DNA from: JAHDFB01 sp965658745
GTDB taxonomy: Bacteria; Bacteroidota; Bacteroidia; Chitinophagales; Saprospiraceae
Length of the DNA stretch: 64,000 bases
Direction: 5' to 3'
Assembly (NCBI GenBank): GCA_965658745.1
Contig: CBFHTK010000006.1
Span: 96,104 to 160,103, forward strand
Every line of letters begins with the position of its first letter. The first letter of the stretch is position 1. A model generated the notes under the pieces. That model did not search any database. It was not told the origin of the DNA and was given only the letters and a program-made list of their open reading frames with translations. Positions 1 through 9,268 of this stretch are shown here, piece after piece. Position numbers and translations under genes: made by a program.

Positions 1-545
1 CGTTTGGTGCTGTTGGAAAGGATATTACAACGACATATAATAGTTGGTCTTTTAATTTTACAGAGGAAGAGAAGCAGGTATTTGCGGCGACGGGGAATAG
101 TATTCCTGTCACTAGTTCGGAAATTGCACTGCCGAGACTAGTTTTAGGTTTTGCTTTTCACAGTGATAGAGAAGATTATACTTCAAAGTTTAGTTATTTA
201 GTCGAAGCTAATTTCAACTTAAATACAGACGGTAGAGCAAGCGGAATTATTAATACCGATCGTTTTGCAGTAGAACCTACGATAGGTGGAGAATTCGGAT
301 ATAACCAAATGGTATATTTAAGAGCTGGAGTTGGTAATATGCAACGTCTTGTGAATGATTTCAACGCTCAAACAAGATCCCTTAGTGTTACGCCATCTGT
401 TGGTTTGGGCTTAAAATTGAATAGGTTCAAAATCGACTACGCTCTCAATAATATAGGTACTCAGTCGTCAGATACTGGAGCTCTTTATTCTCATATTTTT
501 TCACTTACCATAGATTTTGTTCCCAAAACTAGATTAATCCAGTAG
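1..545 (+). CDS. PorV/PorQ-type outer membrane beta-barrel protein, C-terminal part
   Basis: The gene is open from the left edge of the window (reading frame starts at base 3) to a TAG stop at 543-545, about 180 residues; the 5-prime end lies outside. The visible part has alternating hydrophobic beta-strands and glycine turns, and the stretch TYNSWSFNFTEEEKQVF near its start followed by PRLVLGFAF is a pattern I associate with the PorV/PorQ family of Bacteroidota, including the protein often named PorV2. Members are 14-strand outer-membrane barrels linked to the type IX secretion system, where PorV carries cargo to the attachment complex. Whether this copy acts in secretion or is just a family barrel cannot be told from the fragment. 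Confidence 0.7.
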   Translation, partial: FGAVGKDITTTYNSWSFNFTEEEKQVFAATGNSIPVTSSEIALPRLVLGFAFHSDREDYTSKFSYLVEANFNLNTDGRASGIINTDRFAVEPTIGGEFGYNQMVYLRAGVGNMQRLVNDFNAQTRSLSVTPSVGLGLKLNRFKIDYALNNIGTQSSDTGALYSHIFSLTIDFVPKTRLIQ

Positions 546-592
546 CTTCGATAATTTCAGTGTACTTCCTCTAAATTTTTGATTAGCAATTG

Positions 593-617
593 ATTGTCTA
601 TTTGCAAATGAGACAAT
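593..617. other. hairpin after the PorV-like gene
   Basis: ATTGTCT (593-599) pairs with AGACAAT (611-617); the loop ATTTGCAAATG can pair further within itself. It lies about 50 bases after the preceding stop. There is no clear T run, so a terminator role is only possible. Confidence 0.3.
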
Positions 618-795
618 TCATTCTCAGGTTTCACAGACTTGCTATGTACTAATTTGACGTTCGATTTTGTGGACAAAGCGGGTAATTATACTTATCTTCA
701 TTGCGTTATATAAATATTATCACTGTTGGTAAATTAGTACCTATCATTCTTATATTTTATTTATGATATGTGTTACTTACCACAAGTACACCGCT

Positions 796-3700
796 ATGCT
801 AACTAACACACTAAGAGTATTTTACGCTATTTTACTAGTAGCTCTCTTTTCGGGCTGTAGCCCAAAAGAATCAGCTCAAGTTGAGAATATCTCATCTTTT
901 TCCAATGTTGTTCAAGCGTACACATCGAGCAGTATTTCCAAGTTGGATCCCATATTTATCGATCTTAGGAAATCTCAGATTAAAGAATTAGACGCGGTAA
1001 AGATACAAGAGGCTTTTTCTATCAATCCTACTGTTAAAGGTACCATTAATGTAGAAGATGAACACGTCATTGTGTTTACTCCATCGGAAGCTCTAAAATC
1101 GGGAGAAGCTTATAGAGTGAGTTTAACTATGAATGATCTTATACTCGATAAATCAGCGGATTCTGATCGGCTGTATTTTACTTGTAATGTTGTTCCACAA
1201 TCGATTGATATTGAGCTTGCTGACTTCAGAATTGTTGACAAAAGACAAGAATTAGTTTTGGATATCGAGCTGGGAGACAAAGAACTAATGCAGACGTTAA
1301 GTTCCGGCTTAACCTTAAGTCAAGGTTCAGAGGAGTTAGATTTTAAGTTAGAAATAGCAGGATCAAGTGTCTTTAGATTAACTGCTCGCTTGGACGAAAC
1401 AAATAAGGGAGAACAAGTCAAACTAATTGCAGATGAAGATGTGTTTCAATTAAATGAAACTGCAAGCTACACCTTCGATGTACCTAGTTTGGACGAATTC
1501 AAGCTCGCTTTCATTCAGGATGATATTCCAAATCAAGTTGATTTTGTGTTTACCCAAGAGCTTGACCCTACCCAAAATCTTAATGGATTGATAAAGCTAG
1601 AAAATGGTAAAACACCTACCCTTAACATTTCGGCCAACAAATTGAGTGTTTTTTTGCCGACTAGTAATCAAAGTCAGACAATTGCTATCTCTAGGAGTAT
1701 CAAAACTAAGTCAGGCGAGCAGCTCAACGTAGCTATTAATCATAGCCTGAACACGGTTAGCTTAAAACCAAAACTATCAGCAGTAGGCATTGGTCATATA
1801 GTCCCCACAGGTGGTAAAGTAGTATTTCCCTTCAAGGCACAAGGGTTAAAATCAATCCAAATAGAGATTTTTAAGATCCATACGGATAACGTCCAACAGT
1901 TCTACCAAATGAACGAACTGTCAAACTATTACAATTTGGAATTTGTCGGTGAGGTAGTTCATGAACAAGAGATCGCTTTGTCTAGTTTGAGTTCAAGCTA
2001 TAACTCCGCTGTCGAAAAGCTTTACGTATTTGATCTATTTGATTTTATCCAACAAGAACCAAATGCGATCTATGAAGTTCGAATTGGATTTTTACCTGCA
2101 GACGTGGCATTAGACTGTGCTTCCGAGATTAACTACGATTTTACTTCTCTAACTAGCTCAATTTTTGAATCTGGTTATTATGGTGTTTTCGACTATTATG
2201 ATGGCTTCAATTATAAGGATCGAAAAGATCCATGCAAGAAAGCTTTTTATGAAGAAGGGAAGTTTCTTAGAAAAATGGTTTTGGCTTCCAATCTAGGTAT
2301 CATTGCTAAGAAAGAGAACAATAAGGATTTACATGTATTTGTAACAAATCTTCTTGATGCTGAGCCAATTACTGGTGTTCAGGTAGAGGTTTTCAATAAG
2401 GCACAACGGTCCATTGCTACTCTTCAGTCTGACGAAACTGGTCAAGTTCATTTTACCAATATCGATGACGCATTTATGGTAAAAGCTTTAAAAGGTTCAG
2501 ACGTCAATTGGTTGAGAATAACGGATGGAGATGCTCTAAACATGTCAAAATTTGATGTTTCAGGAAGAGCCAAAAAGAATGGAATAGATGGTTTTATATA
2601 TGGAGAAAGAGCTGTTTGGAGACCTGGAGATTCAATGTTTCTAGACTTCATTCTACATGATCCGACCAACAAGTTACCTTCTGACCATCCAGTCACATTG
2701 ACTTTAGAGAATCCTCAGGGCGCGGTTGTTTTCAATAAAACTAAAACTTCTCATAAAGGACCGATATATAGCTTTATAGTGCCAACTCAAGCAGATTATA
2801 TAACAGGTGACTATCTCGCATATGTTCAAGTGGGAAGTAATAGATTCCCGCTATTTACTAAATTAGAGAATATTAAACCCAATAAATTTTCCATAAAGTC
2901 TGAGTTAGATCAAATTGATCTCAAAGGGTACCGGGATCAGTTTTTGAAAAACGGCGTTTCTCTGAATTATCAAGTAGATTGGCTCTATGGAGCTCCTGCT
3001 AAAAACAAAAAACTAGATGTTGAGATGATGCTTCGCCCCGTACCAGTATCGTTTGAGACATTTAAGGATTTTAAATTTACTGATCCGAGGTCGGAATGGT
3101 CTTCTCCTCCTACCGAGATGCTCAGCTCTACAACCACTGATAATTCAGGTTCAGCAAAGATTCTCGTGCAATATAAAGAGGAAACTCTACCACCCGCAAG
3201 ACTAAATCTTACACTGAAGGCAACTGCATATGAGAGTTCAGGCGATTTTAGCACGGATGTTAGTTCGACAACATTTAGTCCATATGATAGCTATGTGGGA
3301 ATAGATTTACCAAGTAATTTATATGGTGACAAGAGAGTAGGAAAAGATGAGAAAGCCAATATAGAATTGGTTGTGCTATCTGATCAGGGGAAGCCAATGT
3401 CCAATCGTTCCGTGAAAGTTAACATCTATAGAATGGAGCGCTATTGGTGGTGGAATAGCTATAACGATAAATTTGATTCTAGAAATGCAAAAGCTTTCAT
3501 CTCCAAAGATCGATTTGCGATAAAATCTAATGCTCAAGGGAAATTGAATATTGATCCGAGTTTTTCTGAATACGGTAGATATTACGTGCAAGCATGTGAC
3601 GATATCTCTGGTCATTGCACAGGGGATTACCTTTATGTCGGTTATGTTTGGGATAATGGTGAAGTTGACGCATCAATTCTTGATAATTCTACCCAGATGA

Positions 3701-6285
3701 ACCTGACGGTGAAACAAGAATCCTACAAAACAGGTGAAACTGTGAGTCTTAATATTCCTTCATATTTTGAAGGTAAGGCCCTTGTAAGTTTAGAAAATGG
3801 AGATCAAGTTGTGGAATCCTTTTGGACGAAAGTCGAAAGGGGTAATAATAAAGTGAGTTTTACTGCTCAGGAATCTATGTTTCCGACAATTTATGCGCAC
3901 GTCACGATGTTGCAAAAACATGTTGATAAAGCAAATGATATGCCCTTGCGACTCTATGGTGTCGCTCCGATTAAAATTACTGAAAGTTCACTAGAATTGA
4001 ATCCGGAAATTTCAACAGTCGATTCATATAAACCAAAGGAGATAGTCTCCATTGAAGTTAGTGAATCTTCCAATAAAGCGATGAATTATACTTTAGCAAT
4101 AGTTGAAGAGGGCCTTCTCAATCTTTCAAATTTCCAGACTCCAGATCCTTTCAATAAATTGTATTCGAAACCATCGCTTGGAGTAAAAACCATTGATTTG
4201 TATAATGATGTGTTATCTGAATACGGAGCAGATATCACTGAACTTTATGCTATTGGTGGTGATGCGGCACTTGTGAAAACAAAGAACGATGTTCGAGCAA
4301 ATCGTTTCAAACCTGTAGTAAAGCACTTAGGTCCTTTTCATCTTGCAAAAGGAAGTAAAAGAAAGCACGAAATTACCTTGCCAAATTATGTTGGTGCGGT
4401 TCGAATTATGGTAGTAGCCGCGGACGGCGCCTCTTACGGTTCAACAGAAAAAACTGTATCCGTTAAGCAAGATCTTATGCTTCTAGCAACGCTTCCACGA
4501 ACTCTGAGTCCAGGCGATAAGCTAGATGTGCCTGTGACGGTCTTTTCGATGAAAGAAAATATGGGAGATGTCTCGGTGGGAGTTGATGTATTAGATGATT
4601 TCTTGAGTTTACCTGTCAAGAATAAACAGCTGAGATTTACAAAACCGGACGAGAAAATAGCGTCGTTTCCAGCGGAGGTAGGGACTCAAGAAGGAGTTGC
4701 CAAATTAAATTTTTATGCTAAAAGTGGACAGTTAAGTTCCAGTCAGGATATCGAAATACAAGTACAAAATGCTAATCCTGTGAGTCGGAGAAGTACAGGA
4801 AAATTGCTTCCCGCAGGAGAGACATGGACATCTGAACTTTCCGCTATGAGCGCCAATCCTTCTGAAGTGATATTTTCAGCTAATAGCTTGGCCCCAATAA
4901 ACCTTGAAAATCATTTTCAGAGTTTACGACAGTATCCATACGGATGTTTGGAACAGCGAATTTCAGCTGCATTTGCAGCTCTTTATCAAGGAGATCTTAT
5001 GGAACTGAATACATCGCAAAAACAGCGCTCAAATATCATGATTCAAGATCTTTTGGGCGATCTATACATGTTTAGACTTGCAAACGGTTATTCAACCTGG
5101 CCAGGGGCCATTTATTATAATGATTATGTAACCAGCTACTTGGGAGATTTTTTGGCGGAAGCCAAATTTAAAGGATATAAAGTGCCTGATGATATATGGA
5201 GTAAGGTAGAAAAGGACTTGACAGCCCTTTCAAATAACTGGGTTCTGAATGATAAATCTAAGTACACTTCTGAACGTTCGATTGTTTATCAGACGTATCG
5301 TCTTTTTGCCCTAGCTCAGATGGGGAAACCCCTTCTCAATGAGATGAATCGGATCAAGGAAGATCATAAACTTTCGCGACAAGCTACGATTATCCTCGCT
5401 GCAGCATATGCCGTCGCTGGTAGAAAAGATCAAGCAAGCCAGCTACTTCAAATGAATTCTACAGAGTCTAACATAAACTCGTATGATGCTTACAGTAATG
5501 CATTAAGAAATCACTCTATGTTGACTTTAATGTTCAATTTGATCGGTGATTCTGAGCGCTACGCAGAGTCACTTATTGCTTTGAATGAATACTTGGAAAA
5601 TCAAGATTATCTGTCAACAAATACTGCAGCTTTCGTATTCAGAGCATTAGCTAAGTCCCAACAAAACAAGAAAGATAAATCTGTTCAAATTGAGCTCGAT
5701 TGGAATAATAGTAACAATACTTTGACGTCTTCTACAGGGGCTGTTTTTGTTCAATCAGATTTCACAGCAAGTAAGAGTTTTTCGATTACCAATACATCTA
5801 CAGAATCAGTATATGTTCAAGCTACAACGGTAGGAAAAGAACTTTTGGGATCAGAAGGAGCTTCATCTAAAAACTTATCTATCAAAACTTCTTTCCTCGA
5901 TGTTGAAGGAAAAGCAGTCGATGTCAGTTCGGTTGCACAAGGTACAACAATTAAGGTGCGCACTACGATTCGAAAACCAGCGGATGCACTTGGTAATTTT
6001 GATGAATTAGCATTGCGACAAGTTCTGCCAAATGGGTGGGAAATTATAAATAATCGAGCTCTGGGATTTGGAGGACGAATGCCCCAAGGCGTCGAATTTC
6101 AAGATTTTAAAGATAATCAAGTCAATAGCTTTTTCAGTCTTGAAAATAAAAATGAAGTTACGATTGAGATAGTTGCGAAAGCTACATACCTTGGATCTTT
6201 CTATTTTCCAAAAATGATCTGTGAGCACATGTATAGCAATAATATATTTGCCGAAAGTAAAGGATTCAAAATAACGGTGAGGTAG
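796..6285 (+). CDS. Alpha-2-macroglobulin family lipoprotein with thioester motif
   Basis: About 1829 residues, the size of bacterial alpha-2-macroglobulins. The N-terminus is a lipoprotein signal with lipobox LFSGC (Cys 21 from this start; an in-frame ATG at 763 would add 11 residues). A long run of MG-type beta domains follows, then the bait/A2M region and the thioester motif YGCLEQR, with Cys encoded at 4945-4947, then the alpha-helical TED-like part and a receptor-binding-like C-terminus. The family traps proteases in the periplasm through the Cys-Gln thioester after cleavage of the bait region. In many bacteria the gene is paired with pbpC (PBP1C); here the next gene is pepT, so this copy stands alone. 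The CLEQ motif is intact, suggesting a functional protein. Followed by a 127-base spacer. Confidence 0.9.
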   Translation: MLTNTLRVFYAILLVALFSGCSPKESAQVENISSFSNVVQAYTSSSISKLDPIFIDLRKSQIKELDAVKIQEAFSINPTVKGTINVEDEHVIVFTPSEALKSGEAYRVSLTMNDLILDKSADSDRLYFTCNVVPQSIDIELADFRIVDKRQELVLDIELGDKELMQTLSSGLTLSQGSEELDFKLEIAGSSVFRLTARLDETNKGEQVKLIADEDVFQLNETASYTFDVPSLDEFKLAFIQDDIPNQVDFVFTQELDPTQNLNGLIKLENGKTPTLNISANKLSVFLPTSNQSQTIAISRSIKTKSGEQLNVAINHSLNTVSLKPKLSAVGIGHIVPTGGKVVFPFKAQGLKSIQIEIFKIHTDNVQQFYQMNELSNYYNLEFVGEVVHEQEIALSSLSSSYNSAVEKLYVFDLFDFIQQEPNAIYEVRIGFLPADVALDCASEINYDFTSLTSSIFESGYYGVFDYYDGFNYKDRKDPCKKAFYEEGKFLRKMVLASNLGIIAKKENNKDLHVFVTNLLDAEPITGVQVEVFNKAQRSIATLQSDETGQVHFTNIDDAFMVKALKGSDVNWLRITDGDALNMSKFDVSGRAKKNGIDGFIYGERAVWRPGDSMFLDFILHDPTNKLPSDHPVTLTLENPQGAVVFNKTKTSHKGPIYSFIVPTQADYITGDYLAYVQVGSNRFPLFTKLENIKPNKFSIKSELDQIDLKGYRDQFLKNGVSLNYQVDWLYGAPAKNKKLDVEMMLRPVPVSFETFKDFKFTDPRSEWSSPPTEMLSSTTTDNSGSAKILVQYKEETLPPARLNLTLKATAYESSGDFSTDVSSTTFSPYDSYVGIDLPSNLYGDKRVGKDEKANIELVVLSDQGKPMSNRSVKVNIYRMERYWWWNSYNDKFDSRNAKAFISKDRFAIKSNAQGKLNIDPSFSEYGRYYVQACDDISGHCTGDYLYVGYVWDNGEVDASILDNSTQMNLTVKQESYKTGETVSLNIPSYFEGKALVSLENGDQVVESFWTKVERGNNKVSFTAQESMFPTIYAHVTMLQKHVDKANDMPLRLYGVAPIKITESSLELNPEISTVDSYKPKEIVSIEVSESSNKAMNYTLAIVEEGLLNLSNFQTPDPFNKLYSKPSLGVKTIDLYNDVLSEYGADITELYAIGGDAALVKTKNDVRANRFKPVVKHLGPFHLAKGSKRKHEITLPNYVGAVRIMVVAADGASYGSTEKTVSVKQDLMLLATLPRTLSPGDKLDVPVTVFSMKENMGDVSVGVDVLDDFLSLPVKNKQLRFTKPDEKIASFPAEVGTQEGVAKLNFYAKSGQLSSSQDIEIQVQNANPVSRRSTGKLLPAGETWTSELSAMSANPSEVIFSANSLAPINLENHFQSLRQYPYGCLEQRISAAFAALYQGDLMELNTSQKQRSNIMIQDLLGDLYMFRLANGYSTWPGAIYYNDYVTSYLGDFLAEAKFKGYKVPDDIWSKVEKDLTALSNNWVLNDKSKYTSERSIVYQTYRLFALAQMGKPLLNEMNRIKEDHKLSRQATIILAAAYAVAGRKDQASQLLQMNSTESNINSYDAYSNALRNHSMLTLMFNLIGDSERYAESLIALNEYLENQDYLSTNTAAFVFRALAKSQQNKKDKSVQIELDWNNSNNTLTSSTGAVFVQSDFTASKSFSITNTSTESVYVQATTVGKELLGSEGASSKNLSIKTSFLDVEGKAVDVSSVAQGTTIKVRTTIRKPADALGNFDELALRQVLPNGWEIINNRALGFGGRMPQGVEFQDFKDNQVNSFFSLENKNEVTIEIVAKATYLGSFYFPKMICEHMYSNNIFAESKGFKITVR

Positions 6286-6343
6286 GCTACATGAATAAAA
6301 AATGAATAGTTTTGTAAATGCCTAAAGAGCACATTTTTGCTGA

Positions 6344-6362
6344 TCTACGTTCAACACGTAGA
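6344..6362. other. short inverted repeat between A2M and pepT
   Basis: TCTACGT (6344-6350) and ACGTAGA (6356-6362) form a perfect 7-bp stem around TCAAC. It lies about 60 bases after the A2M stop and 50 before pepT. No T run follows, so it may be a weak terminator, an operator or chance. Confidence 0.3.
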
Positions 6363-6412
6363 ATGTAAATTTGTGAAAGTGGAATTTGTGATTAAAGAAT
6401 AAAAAAGATAAC

Positions 6413-7657
6413 ATGGAGTTAAAACATACACTTGAAGATCGCTTTCTTCGCTACGTTAAAATTGATACTGAGGCAGACCCTTTCAGCGACAGTTCTCCTT
6501 CAACAGAGAAGCAAAAGAATTTGTCAAGATTACTTGTCAAAGAGTTACATGAAATGGGTTTAGAAAATGCATATACAAACGAGCATGGATACGTTTATGC
6601 AACCATTCCTAGTAATTCTAAGAAGGATATCGACGGAGTATTCTTTTGTTCACATGTTGACACAGCTCCAGATGTTACTGGAAAGGATGTGAAACCTATT
6701 GTTCATAGGAATTATCAAGGTCAAGATATCATACTTCCAGACGATAATTCTCAAGTGATATCAGCGACAAAGTATCCGCAACTATTAGATAAAATTGGAC
6801 ATGATATCGTTACAGCAAGTGGTAAAACTTTGCTAGGCTCAGATGACAAGAGCGGCGTTGCAATTATCATGGATGCAATGTATCAACTTATGCATACGGT
6901 ATCAGATATCGAGCATGGTCCAGTCTCTGTATTATTCACTACCGACGAAGAGATAGGTCGCGGAGTGCAACATGTTGATACCACCTTAATTCCTGCAAAA
7001 TTTGGATATACACTTGACGGAGGAGATTTGGGAGACTATGCTGACGAGAATTTTTCAGCAGACAGCATCGTCTTGACGGTTCATGGAGTGTCGGCTCATC
7101 CGGGGTATGCAAAAGGTAAAATGGAGCACAGTATTAAAATTGCAGCAGCAATCATTGATCGCCTTCCAAAGGATACTTTAAGTCCCGAGACAACCTCCGG
7201 AAAAGAAGGGTTTATACATCCAAATCACATTGAAGGAGGTCTAGAAAAAACAGTGGTAAAGTTCATAATTAGGGACTTTGATACCAGTGCATTAGAGCAC
7301 AGAGAAAAGCTAATTGAAAATACCGCAAAAGAGGTATTGAAAGATTATCCAGGATCAAGTTTTAAGATTGAGCGCAACGAGCAATATCGAAACATGAAGG
7401 ATATGATTGACCAATATCCGTTTATTTCTGAGCTTGCTCTTGATGCGATGAAAGAGGCAGGAGTCGAAGCTAAACCTAAAGCGATTCGAGGAGGAACAGA
7501 TGGCGCTGTTTTGAGCCATCGAGGTTTGCCATGTCCCAATATATTTGCTGCAGAACAAGCGATTCATTCAAGACATGAATGGACAAGTCTTCAAGATATG
7601 GAGAAAGCAGTTGAAACTATTTTGCATATTGTGAAGCTTAATGCCGAGCGATTTTAG
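6413..7657 (+). CDS. pepT: Peptidase T (tripeptide aminopeptidase)
   Basis: 414 residues, matching the usual length of PepT (M20B). It removes the N-terminal residue from tripeptides in the cytoplasm with two zinc ions. Visible metal and catalytic motifs: SHVDTAPD (His 81, Asp 83), LGSDDKSG (about 141-148), TTDEEIGRG (Glu 179/180), LDGGDLG, and the C-terminal HSRHEWTS. The internal dimerisation domain begins near VHGVSAHPGYAKGK. The start ATG at 6413 gives the canonical beginning of the family. It ends 17 bases before the NADH dehydrogenase gene, so the two may be co-transcribed although the functions are unrelated. Confidence 0.95.
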   Translation: MELKHTLEDRFLRYVKIDTEADPFSDSSPSTEKQKNLSRLLVKELHEMGLENAYTNEHGYVYATIPSNSKKDIDGVFFCSHVDTAPDVTGKDVKPIVHRNYQGQDIILPDDNSQVISATKYPQLLDKIGHDIVTASGKTLLGSDDKSGVAIIMDAMYQLMHTVSDIEHGPVSVLFTTDEEIGRGVQHVDTTLIPAKFGYTLDGGDLGDYADENFSADSIVLTVHGVSAHPGYAKGKMEHSIKIAAAIIDRLPKDTLSPETTSGKEGFIHPNHIEGGLEKTVVKFIIRDFDTSALEHREKLIENTAKEVLKDYPGSSFKIERNEQYRNMKDMIDQYPFISELALDAMKEAGVEAKPKAIRGGTDGAVLSHRGLPCPNIFAAEQAIHSRHEWTSLQDMEKAVETILHIVKLNAERF

Positions 7658-7674
7658 AGACCTAAATACTACTT

Positions 7675-8994
7675 TTGGACCTAACACTCAATATCCCAGA
7701 ATCGGATTTACCACGAATTATTATTGTCGGAGCTGGTTTTGGTGGCTTGACCTTAGCTCGTAAACTAAGAAATCAAGCTTATCAAGTTATCCTCTTAGAT
7801 CGTCAAAACTATCATCAATTTCAACCGCTTTTTTATCAGGTTGCGATGGCAGGTTTGGAGCCTAGCGCGATTTCATTTCCGTTAAGAAAGACGTTTCAGA
7901 ATTCAGATAATGTTTTTATTCGGGTATGTACTTTGGAAAGTGTTGATCGAGTTAATAAGAAGGTAGTAACATCACAAGGAAATCTAGATTACGACGCCTT
8001 GGTCATTGCAACTGGAGCAGTTACTAATTTCTTTGGAAATTCAGAAATTGAAAAGCACGCATTTGGCTTAAAAACTGTAGGAGAGTCTCTTGATCTTCGA
8101 AATCATATTCTCACTGATTTTGAAAAAGCGCTTCAAACTGTAAACTACGACGATAGACAAGCTTTGATAGATATTGTCATCGTGGGTGGTGGTCCTACAG
8201 GAGTTGAAATGGCTGGTGCATTAGCAGAAATGCGAAAGTACATACTACCAAAGGATTATAGAGAATTAAATCATCAGGAAGTAGATATCTATTTGATACA
8301 AGGAGGTGAAAATTTACTACAAGGAATGGATGATTCTTTGGGTGATGCGGCTGTTGAGTATTTGAGGAAAATGGATGTTAAAGTTCTTTTGAATACAAGG
8401 GTAGATCAAATTGCAGAAGATCATGTGGTCACTGCTGACGGGCAAAAAATAGTTGCTGGAAAGGTGGTTTGGGCAGCAGGAGTTACTTGTGAAATTGTAG
8501 AAGGGCTTGAAAGAGAAAAATTCTATGGACGCGGAAATAGACTCAGAGTGAACGCGTTTAATCAACTTGTAGAAGGCAATTTTATTTTCGCCCTCGGTGA
8601 TGCTGCGATGATGGAGTCAGAGGACTTGCAGTACGGCCATCCGCAAGTAGCGCAACCTGCCATTCAACAAGCAAAGAACCTTGCGAGAAACTTAAGAAAA
8701 TCACAAGGTGATTTATCCGATACTTCCAAATGGAAACCTTTTGCATACAAAGATTACGGCACAATGGCAACCGTAGGTCGAAACAAAGCACTTGTGGAAT
8801 TACCATTTTTCAAGTTTAAGGGCTTTTTTGCCTGGGTGATGTGGTTACTTGTTCATTTGTACGCATTGATTGGTGTAAAGAACAGGGTAGTGGTGATGTT
8901 GAATTGGTGGTGGAATTATATAACTTATGATCAATCATTGAGACTGATTATTCGCCCTAAAAACAAAAAAGGGCAGGAATCAAGAAAGACTTGA
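7675..8994 (+). CDS. ndh: Type II NADH:quinone oxidoreductase (NDH-2)
   Basis: 439 residues. Single-subunit flavoenzyme that oxidises NADH and reduces quinone at the membrane without pumping protons. It has the two dinucleotide-binding motifs of the family, VGAGFGG (about 18-24, FAD) and VGGGPTGVE (about 170-178, NADH), the FAD-binding FALGDAA near residue 310, and a hydrophobic C-terminal segment (FFAWVMWLLVHLYALIGV) followed by the Trp-rich membrane-binding tail common in Bacteroidota. The start is a TTG: a TAA stop lies only 12 bases upstream in frame and no ATG precedes the first Rossmann motif. It can supply quinol to the Act complex encoded further on. Confidence 0.93.
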   Translation: MDLTLNIPESDLPRIIIVGAGFGGLTLARKLRNQAYQVILLDRQNYHQFQPLFYQVAMAGLEPSAISFPLRKTFQNSDNVFIRVCTLESVDRVNKKVVTSQGNLDYDALVIATGAVTNFFGNSEIEKHAFGLKTVGESLDLRNHILTDFEKALQTVNYDDRQALIDIVIVGGGPTGVEMAGALAEMRKYILPKDYRELNHQEVDIYLIQGGENLLQGMDDSLGDAAVEYLRKMDVKVLLNTRVDQIAEDHVVTADGQKIVAGKVVWAAGVTCEIVEGLEREKFYGRGNRLRVNAFNQLVEGNFIFALGDAAMMESEDLQYGHPQVAQPAIQQAKNLARNLRKSQGDLSDTSKWKPFAYKDYGTMATVGRNKALVELPFFKFKGFFAWVMWLLVHLYALIGVKNRVVVMLNWWWNYITYDQSLRLIIRPKNKKGQESRKT

Positions 8995-9033
8995 TTACCT
9001 ACCCATTAACACACCATGAAAAACTTTGTCTTA

Positions 9034-9050
9034 AAGAGTACGATACTCTT
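9034..9050. other. hairpin in the spacer between convergent ndh and sppA
   Basis: AAGAGTA (9034-9040) and TACTCTT (9044-9050) form a 7-bp stem with a 3-base loop, between two genes that converge. A terminator role would suit the position, but there is no T run. Confidence 0.3.
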
Positions 9051-9268
9051 GTGACAAATATACATTAGTTTTTCAATTGTCCAATTATTCTGCTTCGTAA
9101 TTTGAGCGAACACTCTAGTTATCAACCACTTGTTCTCAAGTGTTTGGTTTAAACCATTGTAAAGATGATAGCAATTCAGAGTCTTTTCTAAATCACCCAT
9201 AGAAAATTTTGGGATATTATTTGGTCATCAAGTTTTGATGACAAAGCAATTTATGTCTGTATCTGGGA

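Noticed and set aside
9006..9200. 64-codon minus-strand frame with ATG between ndh and sppA
   Set aside because: No recognisable family, low-complexity AT-rich composition and a hairpin inside it; most likely a chance frame in the spacer.
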